A stretch of DNA of 41,742 bases, taken from positions 1 through 41,742 of the forward strand of contig CAMJLB010000006.1 of NCBI GenBank assembly GCA_946406555.1, written 5' to 3'. The notes beneath the pieces were generated by a model. The model searched no databases, was not told where the DNA came from, and saw only the letters and a program-made list of their open reading frames with translations. Shown piece after piece: positions 8,926-18,900 of the stretch. Numbering within the stretch: position 1 is the first letter of the stretch; each line of letters starts with the position of its first letter. The stretch comes from an uncultured Prevotellaceae bacterium. GTDB lineage: Bacteria; Bacteroidota; Bacteroidia; Bacteroidales; Bacteroidaceae. The translations under genes and the position numbers were made by a program.

Positions 8926-8951
8926 TCGGGATTTCGGCGTTTCGGTATCCT
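8926..8951. repeat. GGGATTTCGG/TTTCGGTATCC repeat, short copy
   Basis: The gap between ostA and mutL holds a T-run followed by CGGGATTTCGG and TTTCGGTATCC. The same arrangement, longer, occurs at 29876-29941 before the DUF4956 gene. Confidence 0.45.
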
Positions 8952-8956
8952 GAGTT

Positions 8957-10603
8957 TTAGTGCGGCTTTGGTGGTTCTCGTTTTCTTGAAACCTTCAGCT
9001 CTGTGCCAGGCTTCTTGCCGCGCCAGACGAAGATGTCTTCTTTCGAGAGGGGGCGCACGTAGTCGAACCAGTAGAATCCCTGAAGGAAACGCTTATCGGG
9101 TGGAATCTGCGACATGGGATACATCACTCCGTCGCTTTTCGGTGCCCAGATGCGTTGCATCTTCTTGTTTTCCATGAACATGCGCAACAGGGTGGTCTGC
9201 ATCGAGACCATACCCACGTAGCTGCTGTCGGCCTGGTCTTCAGGATAATATACTACGAGCACATTGTCTTTGGCCCGTGCTTCGTGCATGTTTCCATTTT
9301 CGAAAAAAGCGAACATTTCGGTCGACGACACCTGGTTGTAAGCTTCCTTCTCGCGCAGTTTCTCGGTCGAAAAAGCCTGATTAACTATATGCGCATGGTC
9401 TATCAACGAGTCTTTCATATATACGCGGATTTCCTCGCCTAACAGCTGCTGGTTTTGGTTCCACAGTATTGGGTCGCGATAGAGCGTCATGCACGAATCC
9501 TTCTGGTTGTAGACGAGCGAGTCGCATACGGCCTGAACGTCGATGCGGTATGCGCGTACTTTATTGTAGGCATGCATCACCCGGTATACCGAGTCGGTCT
9601 CCTTATGATAGGTAAACACCTTGAATGTATCGGCATGCATGAAGAGCGAGTCGCGTTGCGAGAAATCGATGGCCATGGCACTGTCGGTGCACATGGCATA
9701 GCCTGTAGAGTCGTTGTAGAAACCGTAGTTGCCGGTGAGTATGTTGCGGTTGATGGTATCGGTAAACACCATGTTGCGGAAAGCCTCGCTGATGCCTGTC
9801 TTCCCGTTGTACCAGAGACTGTCGCCGGTAAGCACGCGTCCCTCGTTGTCGAGTACCGAGCGGTTGAGCAGGATGCCCTCTTCCGTCCGCGTGTTATAGA
9901 ATCCCAGCTCCGAGTAGATGTGACTTTTGCCGTTTACGATGTCGGAGGGGCCGATGATGTGTGCTTGTTTCGATTGGGTGTCGTAGTAGAGCGAGTCGGT
10001 GGTGAGCATGAAGTTTTTGTCGCGCATGGTGACGTCGTAGTAGAACATGGCCATCTTCGTGTCGGCATGATATTCGCCCCAGTCGCTCACGAGCGTGGTG
10101 CCCTTGTCCACCATTTTCCCGCCTTCCTGGTAGTAGCCCATGCTGTAGAGGCGGTCGTAGAAGAGCGAGTCGGTATAGAGTGTGGTGGTGCGGTGCTTCA
10201 GCACCACGTTTTGCAGAGCCTGCATAATCTGGTCGTTGCCGTCGTAGTAGCCATAGTCGCTGGTAAGCGTGAGCGTGTCGCCCTGGTTCATTCGCACGTT
10301 GCCGAAGGCCTCGAACGAATTGCTTTGCTCAAAGAAATTGGCACTGTCGCAGAACAGCTTTGCCCCGTCGTGCTCGAAGGCCACGTTTCCGCGCAGCACC
10401 TGTGCGTCGTTATTGCGCCACTGTTCGTAGAACAGCTCGTCGGCATGTATCAGGTATACGCGCTTGTCGTCGGTCTTCTTGGGTTGTGTGCGCCGTGGCC
10501 GCGATGGGATAGCGGCCCACACCACCGATGCACATAGCGCACACAGAAGCACCACGATGATGCTTCTGTGTCCCTTGTCATCTATATAATTCTCAATTTT
10601 CAA
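8957..10603 (-). CDS. OstA/LptA-like outer membrane biogenesis protein
   Basis: 548 residues from a TTG start, with a short charged N-terminus and a hydrophobic segment (SIIVVLLCALCASVVWA) acting as signal peptide. The body repeats the OstA fold pattern: DELFYEQWRNNDAQVLRGNVAFEH, then many strands of the type LTTDSLYYDTQSK and LTGDSLWYNGKTG. These are stacked beta-jellyroll repeats like LptA and the N-domain of LptD, which carry lipopolysaccharide to the outer membrane. The C-terminus (VYYPEDQADSSYVG) also fits the Bacteroidota OstA-like family. It lies between surA-like and mutL. The start is uncertain: no ATG is available in frame, and the TTG lies within the AATT repeat; an internal GTG pair is an alternative. 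Confidence 0.85.
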   Translation of the reverse strand: MKIENYIDDKGHRSIIVVLLCALCASVVWAAIPSRPRRTQPKKTDDKRVYLIHADELFYEQWRNNDAQVLRGNVAFEHDGAKLFCDSANFFEQSNSFEAFGNVRMNQGDTLTLTSDYGYYDGNDQIMQALQNVVLKHRTTTLYTDSLFYDRLYSMGYYQEGGKMVDKGTTLVSDWGEYHADTKMAMFYYDVTMRDKNFMLTTDSLYYDTQSKQAHIIGPSDIVNGKSHIYSELGFYNTRTEEGILLNRSVLDNEGRVLTGDSLWYNGKTGISEAFRNMVFTDTINRNILTGNYGFYNDSTGYAMCTDSAMAIDFSQRDSLFMHADTFKVFTYHKETDSVYRVMHAYNKVRAYRIDVQAVCDSLVYNQKDSCMTLYRDPILWNQNQQLLGEEIRVYMKDSLIDHAHIVNQAFSTEKLREKEAYNQVSSTEMFAFFENGNMHEARAKDNVLVVYYPEDQADSSYVGMVSMQTTLLRMFMENKKMQRIWAPKSDGVMYPMSQIPPDKRFLQGFYWFDYVRPLSKEDIFVWRGKKPGTELKVSRKREPPKPH

Positions 10604-10637
10604 TTCTCAATTATCAATTCTCAATTTTCAATTCTTC
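10589..10637. repeat. AATT-rich short intergenic repeat (copy 3, overlapping two genes)
   Basis: Array of TCAATTTTCAAT/TCAATTATCAAT words that contains the stop of the surA-like gene and the first codons of the ostA-like gene. Confidence 0.65.
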
Positions 10638-12034
10638 ACCCACCCCTCATATTCGAAGTCGCAGTTGCGGTATTCGTCGTTCACTCTCACGTAGGTGTTC
10701 TTTATCTTGTCGGTCACCCATTTGTGCAGGGCTTGTTCGCGCCTTTTGGCCATCACCACCTCCTGCATCACCTGGAAGTCTTCGGCAATGTTGGCCTTAT
10801 GCCCCTCGATGCGGTTTTTCAGCTTGACGATGGCGCAGACGGTCTTCCCTCGCTCGTTGATCATGGTGAAGGGTCTCGAAATCTGTCCCACTTTCAGGGT
10901 GTCGGCCACGCGTGCCACCTCTGGCGGCAGGTCTTTCAGCTGGAAGCGTGATGTCTGTCCGCGTTCCGAGCGGTTGGCCATCAGTCCACGGTTGTTCCGC
11001 GTGTCCTTGTCGTCGGAGTAGAAGGTCACGGCGTCTTCAAATGTGAATTCCTGTTTTGCATAGTGCTGTCTGAGAATAGGTGGCACGACACCCTGCCGGA
11101 TGTTGAAAGCCACCGAGTCGAGCAGGTTCAGCGATGCGTTCACGGCCGAGTCGCTTACCTCTGGCTTGAGCAGGATGTGTCGCACCTTGATCTTGTCGCC
11201 TCGTTTGTCGACTAGTTGTATGATATGATAGCCAAATTCCGACTCCACTATTTTCGAGATCTTCTTTGGGTCGGTCAGGTTGAAGGCCACCGAAGCGAAG
11301 GCCGGGTCGAGCACGCCCCGTCCGGTATAGTCCATCTCGCCGCCTTGTCTCGCCGAGCCAGGATCTTGGGAATAGAGTCGTGCCAACGTCTGAAAGGTGG
11401 TCTCACCACGCGTCACACGGTCGGTGTAGTCGCGCAGACGGTCTTTCACGCGGTTTATTTCCTCGGGGGTCACGCGTGGTGTCTGTGCAATGATTTGTAC
11501 CTCTACCTCGGTAGGCACGTAGGGTATGCTGTCTTCCGACAATTCCCGGAAATAGCGTCTTACTTCGGTCGGAGTCACCGTTATCTTCTCCACCAACTTC
11601 TGTTTCATGCGTTGAATGAGCATCTGGTCGCGCAGGTCGTCGTGCATGGCTTCGCGTATCTGGCTCATGCTCTGCTTGCGGTATTCCTCCAGTTTTTCGC
11701 GTGAGCCTACCTGCGACACCATATATTCTATGCGTGCCTCAATCTGCGAGGCAATCTCACTTTCGGTCACTTCGACGCTGTCGATGGCGGCTTGATGCAG
11801 AAAAAGCTTTTGCACGGCAATCTGCTCGGGTATGGCACAGTCGGGGTTGCGCTCCCAGCGAGTGCCTTCCATGGCGGCCTGCATGCGCAACATTTCTACG
11901 TCGCTTTTCAGTATGGCTTCGTCGCCTACCACCCATACCACTTCGTCGACCACGTTCTGAGCCTTTGCAGAGCTGAGGAAGAGTGAACAATGAATGGATA
12001 GCAGTGCCGTCACTGCTATCCACGTCGTTCGCAT
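10628..12034 (-). CDS. SurA-like periplasmic peptidyl-prolyl isomerase
   Basis: Chaperone/isomerase for outer membrane proteins. From ATG at 12032-12034 it is 468 residues. Signal peptide MRTTWIAVTALLSIHCSLFLSSAKA, then the SurA N-domain (VVDEVVWVVGDEAILKSDVEM) and parvulin domains. The first has LYSQDPGSARQGGEM and FGYHIIQLVDKRG; the second starts at IKVRHILLKP. A GTG ten codons further upstream is also in frame, but the ATG gives a better signal peptide. It lies 47 bp after ppiC and overlaps the AATT repeat at its end. It probably acts with ppiC and ostA in outer membrane assembly. Confidence 0.9.
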   Translation of the reverse strand: MRTTWIAVTALLSIHCSLFLSSAKAQNVVDEVVWVVGDEAILKSDVEMLRMQAAMEGTRWERNPDCAIPEQIAVQKLFLHQAAIDSVEVTESEIASQIEARIEYMVSQVGSREKLEEYRKQSMSQIREAMHDDLRDQMLIQRMKQKLVEKITVTPTEVRRYFRELSEDSIPYVPTEVEVQIIAQTPRVTPEEINRVKDRLRDYTDRVTRGETTFQTLARLYSQDPGSARQGGEMDYTGRGVLDPAFASVAFNLTDPKKISKIVESEFGYHIIQLVDKRGDKIKVRHILLKPEVSDSAVNASLNLLDSVAFNIRQGVVPPILRQHYAKQEFTFEDAVTFYSDDKDTRNNRGLMANRSERGQTSRFQLKDLPPEVARVADTLKVGQISRPFTMINERGKTVCAIVKLKNRIEGHKANIAEDFQVMQEVVMAKRREQALHKWVTDKIKNTYVRVNDEYRNCDFEYEGWVKN

Positions 12035-12081
12035 TTGCCTGTTTTTTATTGTCTCGATTCTCACTTTTCGCTATTCTCTTT

Positions 12082-13539
12082 TCACTTTCTATTCGTAGCT
12101 TCTGTATTGCTGTTGACCGTTTTGAGCACTTCCTCGTTCACGGTGAAGGTATACTTCTTCCTTAGTTCGGCCACCCACAGGCGTTCCAGCTCTTCTTGAT
12201 AGTCGGCCACCACCAGTCCGCGCACGTCGGTATAGTCTTCAGGTCCTTTCTTCAGAATCTTGCCAAACACGTCGTCGATAGGGTAGTCCTTCAGGTGGGT
12301 CACGGTGGTGTCTTTTTGGAACACCATACTGTCTACCAGTGCATTGTCGCCCTTGCTGAAGATTCCTTTTTCCACGCGGATGCGGATGACCGAGTCGGCA
12401 TTGAACGTGGTACGCAACTTCTCGGCCCACTGGTCGAAGGGCAGGTTTTTCACGCAATCCTTCACGGCCTGGCGGTCGGCCTCGTTTTTCGTGTGGAAGG
12501 CCATGCCCTTAAAGCGCGGCTCGTCCCATTTATAGTTCTTCTTGTGCTTTTTAAAGAACTGCTCCAGTCCGGCCTCGTCTTTGGCGGCCTTGTCCCAAAC
12601 CAGACGGTTGCTGATTTCGTAGAGCAGCAGACCGTCGTGATACTCGCGAATGAGGTTTTTCAGGTCGGAGTCTTGTGCGGCATACTCGTCGGCCTTCTGC
12701 TCCATGAGCTGCTGCTTGGTAAGCTTTCCGTCGGAAGCCTTCACCAGCGAGTCGACCTTCTGCTCGGCAATGCGGTCGCGCAGGTTGCGTTGCTCTATGA
12801 AGCGCAGAATGGCATCGTGGTGGAACTCGAAAGGCTCAAACTGTTTGCGCTCGTTCATCTTGATGATATGGTAGCCAAAGGGCGACTGCACCACTTGCGA
12901 CATCTCGCCAGGCTGCAGGGCAAAGGCGGCGTCTTCAAACTCCTTTACCAGCTGTCCGCGCTGCACGAAGGGCAGCTGCCCGCCCTGGCGTGCCGAGCCT
13001 GGGTCTTGCGATACCTTGGTTGCCAGTTCAGCAAAGTCGGCACCGTTTTTCAGCGCGTTGTAGATGGAGTCGATGCGTACTTTGGCTGTTTTCTGCTCCT
13101 CGTCGGAAGCTTGCTGCCCCAGGCGCAAAAGAATGTGCGACACCTTAATAAGACCGTCGGGTCCTATCTGCTTCTTGGTCATGTCGTAAATGTGATGCGC
13201 CTCGGCCTCCACGTCGGCGTCGGTCACCATCAGTGGGCGCACCTGCTGGTCGCGGTATTGCGCAAACTCATCCTTAAACGACTGCAACGTGTCGTATTTG
13301 GCATCGAGGGCGGCACATACCTTCAGCTTGTAATTGATGAAGAGGTCTACATATTCCTGTACCGACTTCTTGTCGATCACTCCCTCGGAATTGTTCTTGT
13401 TGTAAGAGTATTCAAACTCGGAGCGCTGCACGGGCACGCCGTTCACCGTCATAATGACCGGGTCGATGTCTTGTTGTGGCATGGCCGCAACCCACTGAAC
13501 CGCTATTGCCATCAGGGCGGTTATAGCTGTCTTTTTCAT
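12082..13539 (-). CDS. parvulin-type peptidyl-prolyl isomerase (PpiC/SurA family)
   Basis: 485 residues. A signal peptide (MKKTAITALMAIAVQWVAA) is followed by a SurA-like N-domain (VIMTVNGVPVQRSEFEY). The parvulin domain spans about 135-235, with LIKVSHILLRLG, VSQDPGSARQGGQLPF and SPFGYHIIKMNERK. A long helical C-terminal part follows. It shares the DPGSARQGG and FGYHII blocks with the next gene, so the two are paralogues in tandem. It starts 8 bp after the guaB stop, a clear operon link. It folds or isomerises exported proteins in the periplasm; clients are unknown. Confidence 0.9.
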   Translation of the reverse strand: MKKTAITALMAIAVQWVAAMPQQDIDPVIMTVNGVPVQRSEFEYSYNKNNSEGVIDKKSVQEYVDLFINYKLKVCAALDAKYDTLQSFKDEFAQYRDQQVRPLMVTDADVEAEAHHIYDMTKKQIGPDGLIKVSHILLRLGQQASDEEQKTAKVRIDSIYNALKNGADFAELATKVSQDPGSARQGGQLPFVQRGQLVKEFEDAAFALQPGEMSQVVQSPFGYHIIKMNERKQFEPFEFHHDAILRFIEQRNLRDRIAEQKVDSLVKASDGKLTKQQLMEQKADEYAAQDSDLKNLIREYHDGLLLYEISNRLVWDKAAKDEAGLEQFFKKHKKNYKWDEPRFKGMAFHTKNEADRQAVKDCVKNLPFDQWAEKLRTTFNADSVIRIRVEKGIFSKGDNALVDSMVFQKDTTVTHLKDYPIDDVFGKILKKGPEDYTDVRGLVVADYQEELERLWVAELRKKYTFTVNEEVLKTVNSNTEATNRK

Positions 13540-13547
13540 CTTTTTCT

Positions 13548-15310
<1,763 letters not shown>

Positions 15311-15754
15311 ATGTTTATGCAAGCCGGATTTTCGATAATCAAGACAAAGGAAAATCGCGTTTTAGCACGGCGCGACGTCCTGCCATGCGCTTCGGTATTC
15401 TCGCCCCGCATGGCTGGTGCTGCAACGGAGCCTTCGTTGCGATGCCGTGGAGGCTCACCGGCGGTGCCGGTGCTGCTTATTCGCCCCGCAGTTCAGCCTC
15501 CTTTAGGGTGCAAAACAGCATGAATGACACTGCAAAACAGCATGAATCGTGCTGCAAAACAGCCTGAATGACATCCTAAAACAGCCTGAACTGCGAGGCC
15601 GTCTTTTTCATATTATATAATCGCCTGTCTATCAACAATATACAAACATCACTCAGATCTCAAAATTTCGACTCAAGACCGGGATACTTCAGAATTTTTA
15701 AATCTGAGCGGTTTTCGCCGTATATTCATGCAAGGCGAGGGCGCATAAAAATAC
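15311..15754 (-). repeat. dispersed non-coding element, copy A (22-bp units plus hairpin)
   Basis: About 440 bp that aligns with 34711-35141 in the same orientation. Shared landmarks on the plus strand, in order: TCAAGACAAA near the left end, a GC-rich middle that differs most, GGGTGC before the unit array, four 22-bp units, a long hairpin (arms about 15652-15670 and 15690-15708), AGCGGTTTTCGCCG, and a closing ATGCA...GCATAAA block. Hairpin arms differ between copies but still pair (CTCAGAT/ATCTGAG here, GCTGGGA/TCTCAGC in copy B). No ORF spans the element with convincing coding character. A minus-strand promoter at 15888-15919 reads into it, so the strand assigned is that of the presumed transcript. 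Confidence 0.8.
15510..15597 (-). repeat. four tandem 22-bp units (copy A)
   Basis: Units at 15510-15531, 15532-15553, 15554-15575 and 15576-15597, with no spacer. Core AAAACAGCMTGAA is kept in all four; the last 6-8 bp of each unit vary. 22 bp equals about two helical turns, as in iteron-type protein-binding arrays. Confidence 0.9.
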
Positions 15755-15887
15755 GTACTGTGCGGTTCCTTTTTCTGCTGCTTCCCTTTATTTCTGCTGG
15801 ACAACATGACGCCTATTTCACCACCTGTTTCCTGCCATTCTCTATATATTCACAAACGTTGTTTCCATCATGTCGTCCTTTCTCCGG

Positions 15888-15919
15888 CAAAGATACGCAT
15901 TTTACTCGAAAATGGCAAA
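15888..15919 (-). promoter_or_regulatory. consensus promoter reading into element A
   Basis: Minus strand TTTG (15916-15919), 20-bp spacer, TATCTTTG (15888-15895): a perfect Bacteroidetes promoter. The predicted transcript runs through element A towards guaB. The first ORF after it has only nine codons, so it would be a non-coding RNA or a very long guaB leader. Confidence 0.7.
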
Positions 15920-15930
15920 AGAAGGTACAA

Positions 15931-15959
15931 AAAAGGCTTCCCTTGCTGGGAAGCCTTTT
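15931..15959 (-). terminator. intrinsic terminator after the large T9SS-secreted protein
   Basis: Stem GGCTTCCC/GGGAAGCC (15935-15942, 15948-15955) flanked by A4 and T4 runs, so it can work on both strands. It lies 30 bp after the stop at 15989. Confidence 0.85.
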
Positions 15960-15988
15960 TGTGTGATGTGTCGTAAGGCACTGCTGTA

Positions 15989-18900
15989 TTATCTCACTAC
16001 AATCTTCTTGGTCTTGCCGCTGGCCTGTCGAATGATGTTGACGCCGCGTTGCGGAGCCGTCAGGCGCTTGCCGTCGACGGAATAGAAGCTGTTTTGCTCG
16101 TCGGCTGCCGTCGTCTCGCTGATGCCCACGGTCGTGGCGAATGTAGCGTAGGCTGGCACCGACTCGGCGCCATCGGCATAGACGGCCGTGACGGCGATGC
16201 GGTGATTGCCTCCCTCAAGGGGCGTATCGATGGTGTAGGAAGCCTCATTGGACGTGCCCACCAACTTCTCGTCTAAGTAGATGTTGAAATGATCGACAGA
16301 GCTGATCTTCGCGTATGTGATGTCGTCGAGCTTGATGCCATAGCCCATATACGAGCCTTGGGTGTGGTGTATGGCAAAGTATTTGGCATTTTGTGGCAGC
16401 TTGACGTATGCCTGATACCACTCGCTCGATGTTGCATCGGTGAGAGTCTGCAGTCTGATGAAGTGGCTCACGTCCTGGTCGGTCTCGGAATAGAGCACCT
16501 CTACTCCCTGCGGACTGTCGACCAGCGAACCGTAGTAGAATTCTATCGCCGTTCCACCTTTCACCAAGGGCGAGATGAGGTAGTCGTCGGCCATCGGGGC
16601 GTAGTTGCCGTCGGCGGGATCCATCGATACCAGATACTGCGAGCCGCTCATGGCCGACATGTCGTAGGTGTAGTAGTCGGAGTTGAACACCTCGCCGCTG
16701 AACACCTGGAAGGCTTGCGGCTCTCCTACATTCTGAGCCACATATTCAAAGTTCTGCCATGTATAGGTGGGTTTGTTGTCGCCGTCGAAAAGTCTCCAGA
16801 CGCCAATCTGGCCCTGCTGAGCGCCGGCCTTCACGCCGCCCACGCTCCAGCGCTCATAACCCTCAAAGTCCTCGGTGACCATCTGTGTGGTCTGTTCGAA
16901 GTCGAACGACCAGGTCAGGCTCACCGGTCCGCCGTCTTCCGTTGTCTGGGCTACCACGTTGCTGGGGCTGCTGTTGTCCTTGCCGCCTGCCACGGTGATG
17001 GTCGTAACGGCCTCGGCACTGTTGTCGGCCTCGGCACCGTCGCCATCGGCCTTGACGGTGGCCACGAGCACCTTCTCAGCCTCTTCCTGGCCCACTTTGT
17101 CGTAGGCGTTCACGGTGTTGGCAGCATAGCGGAACTGCACTACTTGTATGTCTTTCGACTTGAGGGGCTTGCTGAACGTCTGGCTCTGCACCTCTACCTC
17201 ATCTTCTGTGAGCGTCACGGTATAGTTGCTCATGTCCTGCTGTCCCATGTTCATCAGCGTGACGTTGGCCATGGTCACTTCGCCCGACTTTATCTCTGCG
17301 GGCACCTCAAAGTCGATGATGGCCAGGTTCTGTGGCAGTGCGTCGAAGACGGTCACATTGTCGAAGAACACATCGTGGAAGTATCCCTCTTCGGCCATCT
17401 TATAGGTGATGACGAGTGTGGGCTGTACCCATCCCCACGACTTGATGTCGCTCAGGTCGATGCTGATGTGCTGCATGCCGTCTTGCACTGTCATTTGCTT
17501 GGTCTTCTGCTGTCCGTCGGGACCGTTGAGCACCACGGTCATGGCTGTCTCGGGATCTTCGATAATCAGGTCGAAGTCGAAAACGGGTGTGGCGAGCGTG
17601 CTGATGTCGACCTTAGCGAAGAAGGCCGAGAGGTTGCCGTTGAAGGCCGAGAAGACATCCCATGTCTTACCTGCGTCGTGGCCGAACTGGTCTTCGATGG
17701 GCTGTATGCCGCACACCATGTCGCCACGGTTCAGGTAGTAGGTCCAAGTAGAGTCCAGATGCTCGTCGAGCTGTGCATCGATGAGGTAGGTCTGTTCGCC
17801 AGTCTCGATGGCCGGTGCCTGCAGCGGCATGCCCACGACGGTCCTTACATTGTGCAGTCCGGAGTTGATGAGGTTGCCGGCGGCATCTCTGGAGAGGGCC
17901 ACCACATACATGCCCCAGTTATACTGTCCGCCCTTCTGTGGGTCCACGTTGGTTATCTCCAGCTCGTAGGCCTCGGTCTCGGCATCGGCGGAAATCTGGG
18001 TGAAGATGTCGGTGTATCCTGCTGCCAGCGCACGAGAGATGGTGGCAGCCTTGTCGCCGCTATATGCCTGATAGACGATATAGGGCAAGTAGGCCCCGTG
18101 CGTACCTTTCAGCTGCTGCTGTTCGGGGAAGCGTATGACGATTTTGTCGGCCGTCTGTATGGTGGTCATGCCGGTGGGTTCGAGCATGGTGTTGTCCCAG
18201 CCCACGTAGGCTGTTGCCGAGAAGTTCCTGCCTGTATGCGTCTCGCCGTTGGCGGTGTAGGCGGTCTGCACGGTGAACGTGTAGTCGCCCGACGTGAGGT
18301 CCTGGGCGTTGAACAGCAGCTCGGCTCCCTTCTCCTGGTTGGTCCATTGAGTGAGCTCCCGCTCCGTGGTGCCGTTGCTGGCCAGCAGCGTCGCCGTGAG
18401 GCGTTCGTCGGCCGCGAGGGCTGTGCCGTCCTGTTTCGTCGTGGGCAGTGTCACCTTGATGTCGGCCCTTCCGTAGTAGACGGTATTGCCGTCTTCGCCA
18501 GTGGCCTCAGTGATGCCATAGATGGGTGTCGCCTCTACCGTGCCGGCCATGGGAGCCAGTGGGTCGTTGACGGCGTTCTTCGACTCTTCGATGGTGATGT
18601 CGAATACGGCTATCTCCCATTGCGCTGCAGGCGACACGGCGTGCAGACCGATGAAGTAGTTGCCGTCTTCAGGCACGGTGAAGTCGCCTTCCAGCATGCA
18701 GTAGTCTACCACCTGCTCGGCGCTCAGTACCTGCACGGTCATGGCTTCTGCCGTCTTGCTGGTGCCTGCCTTCACCTCGAGCCGTTCCACCATGCCCGAA
18801 GTGGCAGAGGGGCCGTGCATGTTGGAGCGGAAGTGATATGTCTTGCCGGCTTTCAGCGCGATGCCGGGCAGTACGAGCCAGTCGTCGGCATCGAGGCTTG

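Noticed and set aside
15510..15597. Possible CRISPR array (and 34899-34986)
   Set aside because: The 22-bp units touch each other with no unique spacers, only four per site, and no cas genes are near. They are tandem units, not a CRISPR.
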